Position numbers and translations under genes: made by a program
Notes under the pieces: model-generated
What the model was told of the DNA's origin: nothing
The model's input: only the letters and a program-made list of their open reading frames with translations
Database searches by the model: none
Shown here: piece by piece, positions 35,757 to 45,825 of the stretch
How positions within the stretch are numbered: position 1 is the first letter of the stretch
Layout of the letters: every line of letters starts with the position of its first letter
From: Chaetomium olivaceum
Taxonomy: Eukaryota; Ascomycota; Sordariomycetes; Sordariales; Chaetomiaceae
Direction of reading: 5' to 3'
NCBI GenBank assembly: GCA_039881045.1
Contig: JAYWVB010000055.1
Coordinates: 144,262 to 208,261 of the forward strand
DNA: 64,000 bases

Positions 35757-38700
35757 CTAGCGGACCCCCGCACCGCGGCGCACAACAATCTCCTCCCCAA
35801 CATCCACCTCATCGTCATCCGGGTCTTCGATGCTCGTCCGCCGCGTCGCTTCCACGGCACGGTTGATCTTCTTCCCGTCCTCGCTGATCATAGACTCCTC
35901 CTCCCGCGTCAGCTCCACCGGCTCCTCCGTGATCCCTTCAGGCCCCATGGCCCCAGGCCCGGTCGGCGTGCTGGCGTTCGATCCTTCCCCCTGCTGCGAG
36001 GAGGCCAGCAGCTCGCCCTCCCTCTTCTCCCTGGAGAACGGCCACAGACTGCTGAACGGGCTGATGGTGCTGCTCTTGAGCGTCGTCGTTGTGGGGTGCA
36101 GAGCCATGGGCTTGACAAGGATGCTTTCACGCGCGGGGTCAATCCCCGACACGGTGACGCGGTCTTCCACCTCGGGCATAGCAAAGTCGCCAAACTCCTC
36201 GTCCTCAACATCATCCACCTCGGCCAACCGCCGCCCACTCTCGTCATCGCTGCTGTCATCATCCCTCCCATCCCCGAAGCGCTCCATCTCCGCGTCCCGG
36301 GTATTGCCACCGCTGTCCCGACCCATCCTCCCACCCCCGCTCCCGCCCCGTCTGGCACCGCGAACGACCCCGCGCCACCACGACCCGCGGTCCCAGGATG
36401 AATTGTTATCAATCCCCAGGCTGCTGCCACCTTCTACAGTCTCGACTTCGCCGTCGTCGCTGCCGCTGCCTGAGTTATCTTCGTCGTCGTCGTCGTAGTC
36501 GGCAAAGGGGTTCCGCATGCGTTCACCTGAGGTCGTGGTTGGGGGACTGAAGACACCGGAGCTCGGAGCGTCTTCGGCCGTTGGAGGAGAGCTGCCTTCT
36601 TGTTCGCCGTTGGAAGAGGCGGCCGCGGCGGCGTTGCGCTTGTTCATAGCTAACCGTGCGGCAAGTTGGAGGCGGGCTCGCGAAGGGGGAACGTTAAGAG
36701 GTGGGGGCGGAGGTGGAGGGGGCGGAATGGATGGCGGATTCAAGGCGTTGGAGTTAGCGTTTAGGGGGTCGGTGTAGGCTCGGAACTGCTGAGACGTTAG
36801 CTGGCTGGTTTGACGCCGGGACGATAAACAAGGCAAGCACGAATTCCCACAAGTGCAACAGGGAAGACATTAGACGCAAAAAAAGGGGCGGTCATTCCGA
36901 GGAAAGAGTGGCTGCCCACTGGGCGTTTGAGGTCGGGAAGGAAAATGGCAGAACACAAGCACCCAACACCTTCCGTGTACACCGCCAAGAGTGAAACCTA
37001 AGCTTGAGACTTATTGAGAAGTCACGGCTATCGGTTCTGGCTGCATGCATCATACTACGAAGCCATGCTGCGTAAAATATGGTCGCTGTTGAGCCTCGAC
37101 TTCAAGGCCCGCCTGGAGTGGTTGTCTCCATCCTCAATACCGTTCGCCTAATCGAGACACCATATTGGATAAACTGCGAATAACGCTGGTAGGGGCCTGC
37201 TCTGGAGACGGAACTAATCCGTTCCACGCATCCGAGAGATGGTCGTAGTCCGGGTCACCGATGCCAGTACCGCTCTGAACGCCACCGGCACCGTCTCCCA
37301 CGAACCCTATCACGATCTCCAGGTATTCGAGCCCAGCATTGGAAAGTAAGTATGCAGGTAAATCGTCGTCACGAACCTCATTGTTAACATCCTCCTCGGT
37401 GTCCTGTTCCTCGTCTTCGTCTTCATCACTAGAGCTGCCGAATCCGCTCATCAAAGTCCCCGCGCTGATAGCGAATGGGCCGATCCCACCGCTGCCAGAG
37501 CCCTCAGAAACATCCGAGCTTCCATTTAGCCCGGCGTCCGCAAGAGCATTGGACGCGCCGGCGCCAAGGCCGATCGAATTAAGACCAGAAAACCCTGCGC
37601 CCATCAGGCCCTGCCCACTAGCGCGGCTCATGGCTACCTCTGGGCGGACTCCGCCGAGAATTGCGTTGTCACGCTCGCGGGTTTCTGCCAGCGCGCCCTC
37701 GACATAGTTGACCCAGTCTTGGGCCATCACCTTCTCCAGCACGACTTCGCTCAAAAGCTCGGGAGAGTGGCGCTCGGTAAACTTCACAACCTCCTCTGCA
37801 ATGAGGGTAAGGTGGCCCATGTATCCCATGCGCGTCTTGTTCTCGGCCTGGGACTTTTCGCTGGCGAGCTGGCCGTTGATGATCTGGTTTGTGACGTCGG
37901 CGGCCTCGAAGAGGCTGATGGCGAGCGTCGGGTTGTAACCCCTATCCATAGGTCCATTGAACACTTGCTGGACGATATCATACACCACGTTGTGTAGGAA
38001 GTTGTTCCATGGGTATCGGAAGAAGAAACCGAGAATGGTTGGGACAACACGGTGCTCGACGAACTGCATCTTTAGATAGTCTCCGACGACAGGCTTGGGC
38101 GGGACCGGGGCGTCAGCAGCGGGTTTCGGTGCCTCGGAGGTAACGATGGATGCGTCGCCAGTGCCCTGCGCTGGCGCTTCAGTCGGGGTTTCTGCTGCAG
38201 TTTCCTGTTCCGGAACGGGTGTCAGCGCCGGAGCATCGGTCATTGGCGAGTCGCCTGTTTCTTCGGCGGGCGGCGATGGTTTCTTTGATGGCTCTGTGGG
38301 GCCCTCTTTCGAGAATAGGGGAGCTGGGGTGTCCTCCGGATGGGGGGACATGAGTGTTGGTGCCTTAGCCTCGACTGCCGCCGTTAAAATTTCCGTCTTT
38401 GGCTTTTCTGCGGGCGAGACAGCCGAAGTATCAGCTGGGCCGGCTGTTTGCTCCGCCTCCTGTGTATCGCTGGTCTTCTTCGTATCTACCGCTACGTCGC
38501 GCTGCCTCCTCTACCTTCTCTGCCTTTGGTGGTAACGTTGCTATTTCCGGGGCAGTTGTTCCGCTAGGTGTCTCTTTCGTGGCCTCGGTGCCCTCTTCCG
38601 TTTGTACGGGTTTCTTGGTAGGTGAGAGAGGAGCAACGACCAAATCGGCATCTTCGAACGTCGGCAGTTCCTTGGCGGCGCTGTTCTCTGGCTCAGACGC

Positions 38701-40296
38701 TGCCGCCGGGGGCGAGCTGAGAGGCTCGTCGACAAAATCATCCTCGTCCTTATCGAGAGAAGACAACCCAGGGGTATGCGTGGGCGCATCTGGAAGCTCC
38801 AAGACGCCGTGCGTGATTTCCTCCTCCGCGGTATGTGACACTTCTTCGAAGCCGTCATCATCCGCGGAAACGTTCATAACCTCGAGCTTCCGGCCCAGGT
38901 CGGGAGCCGACAGTTGCGAGGCCCGCATGGAAAGGTCTTCAGCCGACGTAGGATCATTGCCGTTGGCAGGCAGCAGATGCCCTTCTGCCCGAAGTCGCTG
39001 CCGTTGCTCGTCGCGGGCAGCGATCAAATCCTCGGCGCCATTTTCGTTGAGCAGCATCATATTACTACAATGCAAGAGCTCCGCCATCAATTCGCACGTC
39101 TTGAAGCGGTCAAAGCCCAAGGGCTCAATCTTGTCCTTGAAGGTGGAATTAAGGCGCTGCCTTTGAACCGGCACATTGAGGATGAGGTTCATGAAGTCTG
39201 GAACGTGTTGAGCAAATAGGCGCAGGAGTGTCCCCAGATAAATTGGGTCTCGACTTGAAGGGGCTGCATTGATGTCCACCCCTTCCGGGTCGTAATCGGA
39301 GTTGTTCTTCCTGATGACTTCAATGATAATGCCAACGCCGCACGTCAGGGCATTGCCGCCGCCGAGCATGTACTGGATGAGCTGTTCGACACAGGGCTCC
39401 GATACCAGTTGCCGTGTCAGTTCGTTTGGCCCGATACATGTCTGTTCATTTTGCGATGCGTTGGCGGAAACGGTAATGATTGCCTTGATGAAATCCGCCG
39501 CAGAAGTCTGGGTGGCCCAGCTGTGGTCCGATCCAAGAAAGGAGATGAGAGAGGTCATAACATTTTGCGTGTAGAGCCACTGAAAGAAGAAAGATTAGTG
39601 CCGCTATACCAACAAGGCAGGGTGGTGACGTACCTCAACGATGCCCTGCCCGCTCTCGGTACGTTCTAGGCTTATGATTTTGAGCAAGAGATCCATGATC
39701 ATGGGGCAGTCCACATGTCTCAAGATGTCTGACACGGCGCCGTCCATGGACTTCAGCAAATCCAGCATTTCCTCCGTTTTCTTGTCAAAGAGCGACTCGT
39801 TGACCTTGGTGAAATAGCTCGCTTGAAGCGGGTCGAGGGGGTTTTGGCGCTTCAAAAACTGCCAAAAGCTTCGGAGAAGCTGCTTGCTTTCCATGAGCGC
39901 GTCGTACATTGACCAAGTCTCTGACGACAAAATCTCGGTCGAAACGAAGGCGTATCGGTTGCGCTTCTTCTCGCTGTCTTCTTGACTTGTATCATCCGCT
40001 CTTGACGAGGTCTGCGATGCGGTAGACGCCCGCAAGACAGTCTTTCCTTTCTCGTCCTCGTCTTCCTCCTCGTCGTCGGCCGAGGCGACTGGTTCAAGCT
40101 TGGGTGCGACGACATAGTTGAGTAGTTTCTCGAGAACCTGCGGGTCCCGAAGGTACTCGACAAGCCTTGCGTTGTGTTGCTTCAGTTCCTGCACCAGATC
40201 ACTCTCGTCAAGGAGCTCCTCGAGCTCGAAGTTGTCCCGCTCGAGGATGGTATCGATGGTGGAGACATTGGCGTAGCCGCCAAATCTCCAGAACAT
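35757..40296 (-). CDS. SAPS-domain protein (SIT4/PP6 phosphatase-associated, Ekc1-like)
   Basis: Regulatory subunit of a SIT4/PP6-type phosphatase, acting in cell-cycle and growth control. Exon 1 is 39634-40296 and starts MFWRFGGYANVSTIDTILER, the canonical N-terminus. An intron at 39580-39633 leads to a long exon containing the SAPS core (MDRGYNPTLAISLFEAADVT; MGYMGHLTLIAEEVVKFTER; AMSRASGQG). A +1 frame change near 38490-38505 interrupts an acidic linker; a 55-bp GTAGAG..ACACAG intron is an alternative explanation. The core ends EEDVNNE, after which a 591-bp intron (36786-37376, donor GTTCGT, acceptor CAGCAG) joins in phase to FRAYTDPLNAN and a tail with EEFGDFAMPEVE and RRTSIEDPDDDE. Without that splice the frame runs on to a stop at 37134. 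The tail assignment rests on phase match plus family memory. Confidence 0.85.
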
Positions 40297-41806
40297 GTTG
40301 GGCGGCGATCTATAGGGCTTCTGCAACGGCGCCGGTGGTAGGGTGTTGGCAGTGAGCCGTGGTGTTGGGACTCCGAGGGTTTTCGCAGGTTTTCGGCAAT
40401 CGCACAAGTGGGTGAGATGTTCGTGGCAGAAGCGGTGGGGCGGCGACTCCCGGGGGGGTTGGGTTCAGGGGCGATGATAATAGGTATCGCGCGCGGCTTA
40501 GTCAAATGTAAGGCGCATGGATTCTGTTCAGACGACGCCGCAAAATGCTGAAATTGTCCGTGACAACGGACGGGTATCTCAATGTCTAAGTAAGGTATCT
40601 GGCGGGGTCGAAATGATTAGCTAGGAGTTGGTGGGGAGCTGGTCTCGACTAGAAAGTGGGGGTGGGCAGCCGGGCAGAAGCGCAAGCAACAAGCAGAGCA
40701 ACTCCGAGACGCAAGCCGGGGCAACCAAAGCCAGAAGTTCGGCGGGAGTTTGGGGACTCGCCGGCGAAGGCTCCGAGGCAATAACGCGGGGTGTGCGGTG
40801 CTCGGGGGAATGCCCGATCGGACCAGCGATCGGAGATGGAAGGGCAACGTACAACAGGAAACCTCGGCCGAATGCAAATAATGCTACAATTACAAGGCGA
40901 CCGAGCAGGGTCAAAGAGGAAAAGAAGAGACGTCTACTGTCGTGGAGCCGCGACCCGGACAGCCAGAAAGGGCGTGAGGTCGGTTCGTTGTTGCGTCTCG
41001 AAGTGATGCAAAGCCAGAATCAGCGAAGAAATGATGTTGATTGCGGGTTGTTCGTCCAGCCCTCACGGGTCCCCCCTCGCAGCCGCTCGCCGGGCAGGCG
41101 CCCAGGCGGCCAGGGTGCCTGTTTATTACGTGAGACCCACTAGACCTGGGCATCCATTGGTTCTTCATCAAGCCCAGACTGGGGTTCTTGCTTCGAGACG
41201 CTCGGACCAGCCTTGCCCACGCTCTTTCTTCCTGCCTTCGAAGTTGCTCGCCGTCGGTCTCCGATTCTGGACTCCCCTTTCTCTTCAAAAGGACCCCTGA
41301 AATTGGGCTGCAATGTCCTTGGTTCTTGGTTCTCCCAGAGCAGCAGCCCAAATGATATCTGAAATCACTCAAATCATGACATCAGGATCTATTCCACGCT
41401 TTCAATGACCACTGGCTAAACGTTAAAATGCTGCCCCCACGGCATATCTTTTGGATTCGCACGAATTGCCAAGTGTCGACCCCGCACGCGCTTGTTAGGA
41501 CTCGACTAACGTCAGCTCCGTGCTGCTTGCTGCAGATTGCTGAAACAAAGAAAGGAACGGTTTCATGGAGTTGAGCGGGAGCCTGCCAAGATCGTCGATC
41601 CCTCCCGCTGGCCACGTTTTACCCCCGTCACAGCACGTGTGAACTGTGTCAAACACCAACATTTTAGTAGTCCGACAACATTTCTCCGCTGACATACACA
41701 GATATTTTACCATCTTGGGTGATGGATTAGGCAGGCGAAGCGAGAAAAGATGGTCATATGACTTTACCAAAAACACCAAAACCCCGTTCACCACCAACCC
41801 ACTCCT
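40297..41806. other. Intergenic region upstream of the SAPS gene
   Basis: Contains the SAPS promoter and the 3' flank of the acyl-CoA-dehydrogenase-like gene. Open frames at 40617-41372 are mutually overlapping on both strands and have no domain character. No RNA gene or repeat was recognised. Confidence 0.5.
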
Positions 41807-43300
41807 CTAGGTATACCACGTCGGCTCCGGCGCCTGCCCCAGCAAGAAATACCTGCCCAGCTCCCTATTCTTATACGCCACCGGATCATGCAGCGTATGG
41901 GTACGGATATCGCGCCAGAAGCGATCCAGCCCCACCTTGCTCGCCGTCGCGCGCGCGCCCGTCACCTCGAACACGCCCGACGTCACCCGCAGGCCCGTGT
42001 CGGTGGCGACCACCTTGACGCTGGCCACCCACTCGGCCCAGTCGCCGCGTTCCTGCGGCGTGAGCCCGGCCCGGTTGGGCGCGTACGTGCTGTACAACCG
42101 GTCCGCCTCGGCGCCGGCCCGGTCGGCGAGCGCTTCGGCGGCGCGGAGATGCGCGTGGAAGTTGCCGTATGTTGAGAGGATGTGGAACTCCTCCGTGGCG
42201 GATCCCTTGGCCTGCGGACCGTTACGTTAGTTTGTTGTACGTGCCCGATACGAGGGGTTGGGAAGGGGGTTGGCTTACATCACCACCGTACGGCCATGGC
42301 CTGGTGTTCGCAATGGTGTACTGCTTGGCAAAGTCGAGAGCGCCGAGGGCGATGCCGATGTAAAAGTTACTGAAGACAAGCTGGATGCTACTCGGCGGTC
42401 AGGAGGTACTCTCACACAAACCGGCCAGTCAAGGGCGCGTACCTGGGCAACAGCAGCGAAGGGAACGGAATTCCCAGCACCGCCGGATCGGGCTTCTTGG
42501 TCTTCGCATCCCACCCTAGGGCATCGGCCCACGGTGCCGACACATTCTCGAGCTTGGCAGAGCCCGACTCGGTCAACCGCAGCCCGATGTTGTTCCAGTT
42601 GTAGTTGAAGACGATGCCCGCCTGGGCCGTCGGGACGATGGCAAAGATGTGCTCCTCCGGCGGCCGACCGTCGACGGCACCCTCGAGCACGATCAGGTCC
42701 GAGACGGCGGCGCCTGTCGTGAAGTTTTTGAAGCCGCTGTAGGTGATCTTCTCGTCGTCGTACGTGATCTTGAGGTCGCTGTCGCGCGGGTTGACGGCGC
42801 CGCCCACGTAGTAGTTGTTCTCGATGATCAGTTTCTGGAGACGGTCGGCCTGCTCGTCGCTACCGACTACGTTGGCGGTGCGTGACCAGAGGAGGTGGTA
42901 GCCCAGGAGCATGCCGATGGAGCTAGTAAGTGTCAGCCTCCGGTATCGTTGCTATGGGTGGATGTAAGGGGTTGAGGACGTACCCGTCTCCCTTGGCAAC
43001 CTCGCGGATCGCCTTGTAGCCCACGCTCCACGGCTGCTCGCCGCCTCCGTACTTCTTCGGGCCGAGAAGCTTTAGGAGACCAGAGTGTTTAAGCAGCGCC
43101 ACTTCCGCCCGGGGAGACTTGTTGGCCTTCTCACGGGCGGCGGCGTCAACCACAAGAACGGCGGCGACGTCTCGCGCCCTCTGGAGCCAGCCCTCGCTGT
43201 CCGTGGGATACGTGGACCATTTCGACTCATACTCCTGATACACTGCGGGATCAGTACTCGAAGGAGCTTTGCTGATGACAGGCAGCTCGGTGGTCGCCAT
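41807..43300 (-). CDS. SfnB/DszC-like flavin-dependent acyl-CoA dehydrogenase-fold monooxygenase
   Basis: Flavoenzyme of the acyl-CoA dehydrogenase fold, in the group that includes bacterial SfnB (sulfur acquisition oxidoreductase) and DszC. Four exons, 42984-43300, 42443-42922, 42279-42387 and 41807-42211, give 436 residues in one intact frame. The N-terminal helical domain has LKHSGLLKLLGPKKYGGG and VGYKAIREVAKGDGSIGMLL. The middle beta domain has a YSGFKNFTTGAAVSDLIVL segment, then NYNWNNIGLRLTESGSAKLE, equivalent to the GQRLTxSGS region of DszC-type enzymes. The C-terminal helical domain has GIALGALDFAKQYT, then TASKVGLDRFWRDIRTHTLH and a terminal NRELGRYFL stretch. No presequence is seen, so a cytosolic place is likely. 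It is divergent from the SfnG-like gene 936 bp away, which supports a joint role in sulfone or sulfonate breakdown. The exact reaction is not established for SfnB itself. Confidence 0.88.
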
Positions 43301-44236
43301 GGTGGGCAGCCGGATGTCTGCTATGAGGAGCTTGTGGTCGAAGACAGACGGTGGGTTGTACTGAGGGGTACGTGTATGGTTTGTTAATGGCAAAACTGCT
43401 ACATGATGGCTCTTAAGCGCGCTCTGGCGCATTCATATGCTTCCTCCCCCCCACCCATCCTCGGGGTGCTTGGGGTTAGTGATAGGCATTGCGCAGCAAG
43501 CCACCGCGATTTCATCACCGAACTCACAGACGACACTTGGGGCTCGAAGCTTTTCAGCCATACGACCCCGCTCTTTCATACAGACTAGCTGAGTACAGGT
43601 AGGTTAAGTGTGTGATAATTTGTCGTGCGTTACCCCGCCGCCGTCATACGGCTCCTTTTGCTGTACGTTGGGCGTCGATGGAGTATATTCGTGTACTCAG
43701 GCTCTATCACAATTGGGCAAGAGAAGAGAGCTGCACCATCGCGCAAGCTGCGATAATAATGATCGAATACAATCGCCCCATGATTGCGTAACTTTTTCAG
43801 CTATGGGGGGAGAGAGAGGTTGGCGGGATGGTCACGATGATGAAGACGCCATCCTGCAGTTCCACCAACGGCTTGGCGATCAAGCAGGTCTTATGTGCAA
43901 TGGCTAGTATAAGACTTCAAAGAACCCCCCCGGATGTGTGAGATATCGATCTGGTTCGGGATAGCTCCGGGATTGCGTGATCCCCGGCCCGCCATCCCCC
44001 ACGCCGAGGACGTCGATCAGCCGTAGGAAGTGGATGGCATCATCGAGCTCAATCATGGCGGGATATCCCGTTCGACATCAACGCCAAACGGCAACGACTA
44101 CTTACGAAGAACAAATGGCGTCTCAGACTGGAACCTTGAGCTTGCTTTACACACACGTGCTTTAGTCGCCAAATCCTGAGACCCAATACAATAACGAAAG
44201 CCGGATCACGACGAGTCACTCCCGATCAACAAGACC
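43301..44236. promoter_or_regulatory. Shared promoter of the SfnB-like and SfnG-like genes
   Basis: 936 bp between two divergent start codons, with no convincing open frame. It contains one perfect match to the CYS3 consensus (44034-44043, listed separately). A bidirectional promoter under sulfur control is the natural reading of a head-to-head sulfur-scavenging pair, but transcription starts are not known. Confidence 0.6.
44034..44043. promoter_or_regulatory. CYS3/MetR-type sulfur-regulatory palindrome
   Basis: ATGGCATCAT fits the Neurospora CYS3 binding consensus ATGRYRYCAT at every position. It lies 193 bp upstream of the SfnG-like ATG and about 730 bp upstream of the SfnB-like ATG. CYS3 and its Aspergillus counterpart MetR are bZIP activators of sulfur-scavenging genes. 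A chance match in 936 bp is expected at about 1-2 percent, so the position in this promoter is suggestive but unproven. Confidence 0.55.
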
Positions 44237-45795
44237 ATGGCGACCACCGACCCCTCCCAACTCAACAGCGACCCCAATCGGGTCCTATTTGCGTATGCAC
44301 CTCTCCTCTCCAGCTCTATCCAGTCCAGTCCAGCCCAGGGCTCAGTGCAGTGAATGCAGTGCAGCCCACCTGAGCCCAGCCCAGCCCAGCTCAGCCCCCC
44401 TCGTGCACTCTAAAGTTTAAAACCACATGCAACTCTAAATAAAACCATACCACACCCCAGCCCATCCCATCCGAGACGCCGAGTCCGCTAACCGTGCCTA
44501 CGCTGCCGCAGCTACTGGGTGCCCAACGTATCCGGCGGTCTTGTCATCTCCAAGGTTCCGCAGCGCACCTCCTGGGACCTGCAGTCCAACCTGCGGTATG
44601 CGCGCGCGGCTGAGGCGGCCGGCTTCGAGTACGCGCTGACCCAGATCCGCTTCACCGCGTCCTACGGCGCGTCGGGTAAGTCACCTTCAAAGTTCCACTC
44701 CCCACTGCCGCTTCCCGAGCTCGGATCTGGATCCCCAGATCTGGACCCTGCATCTGGCACCCGTGGGGGGGGGAGGGGGACGTGGCAAAACCCGATGGGC
44801 GAGTATAAACTAACGCCCCCACCCCACACACAGACCAGCACGAGTCCGTCTCCTTCTCGCAGGCGCTCCTGCAAGGCACGACGAGGCTCCGGGTGATCGC
44901 GGCCATCCTGCCCGGGCCGTGGGCGCCGGCGGTGGTGGCCAAGCAGATCGCCAGCATCGACCACTACAGCGGCGGGCGCATCGCGGTCAACATCGTGTCC
45001 GGGTGGTTCAAGGGCGAGTTCACGGCGATCGGCGAGTGGTGGCTGGACCACGCGGAGCGGTACCGGCGGTCGGCCGAGTTCATGCGCTGTCTGCGGGGGA
45101 TCTGGACGGCGGACGCCGCGGACGGGTTTACCTTCGCGGGGGACTTTTATCGGTTTAGGGGTTATAAGCTGAGTCCGAAGCCCGTGCAGAAACCGCATCC
45201 GGAGATCTTTCAGGGGGGGAATAGTGATGATGCGAGGGATAATGGGGCGCAGGTGGCGGATTGGTATTTTATGAACGGGAATGATCTGGAGGGGTTCCGG
45301 ACGCAGATTGAGGATGTGAAGAGCCGGGCGAAGGCGGCGGGGCGGGAGGGGCAGGTCAAGTTCGCGGTGAACGGGTTTGTGATCGTGCGCGAGACCGAGG
45401 AGGAGGCGGTGAGGGTGCTGCAGGAGATCCAGGGGAAGGCGGATGCCGAGGCGGTGGAGGCGTTTGCGGGCGAGGTGAAGAATGCTGGGGCGAGCACGGG
45501 CAACAAGACGGGCATGTGGGCGACGAGCACGTTTAATGACCTGGTGCAGTACAATGACGGCTTCAAGACCAAGCTGATCGGGACCAAGGAGCAGGTCGCC
45601 GAGCGGATCGTTCTGCTCAAGAGCCTTGGCGTCAACCAGGTGCTCACGGCGTTCCTGCACTATGAGGAGGAGGTTGAGCAGTTCGGCCGGGAAGTGCTGC
45701 CGCTGGTCCGGCAGCTCGAAGCGCAAGGGCGGGGCCAGGATGCGGCATTCGAGATTGAGCGGACCGGCGACGTGTATAAGAAGCGGAGCTCGTAG
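44237..45795 (+). CDS. SfnG-like FMNH2-dependent dimethylsulfone monooxygenase (LLM family)
   Basis: Member of the bacterial-luciferase-like flavin monooxygenases; SfnG converts dimethylsulfone to methanesulfinate using reduced FMN. Exons 44237-44292, 44512-44675 and 44834-45795 (introns 219 and 158 bp) give 393 residues, near the usual SfnG length. Segments nearly identical to my memory of bacterial SfnG are YWVPNVSGGLV, GFEYALTQIRFTASYGAS, QHESVSFSQALL, VIAAILPGPWAPA, GRIAVNIVSGWFKGEFTAIG, KPHPEIFQGGNS, VADWYFMNGN and NDLVQYNDGFKTKLIGT. It needs a separate flavin reductase, not found in this window. Intron 1 holds CCAGT/CCCAG low-complexity repeats. Its stop is 30 bp from the stop of the convergent SGNH gene. 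A bacterial origin by transfer is plausible but old, since introns are present. Other sulfonate substrates are possible. Confidence 0.92.
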
Positions 45796-45825
45796 GCAGC
45801 CAATAATGCTATCCATGAAGAAGGC

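Noticed and set aside
38446..38500. A 55-bp GTAGAG..ACACAG intron in the SAPS gene instead of a frameshift
   Set aside because: It restores phase, but it has a poor donor and no CTAAC branch, and the sequence it removes looks coding; kept only as an alternative.
44662..45816. 384-codon minus-strand frame across the SfnG-like gene
   Set aside because: Antisense of a strongly conserved enzyme; no independent support.
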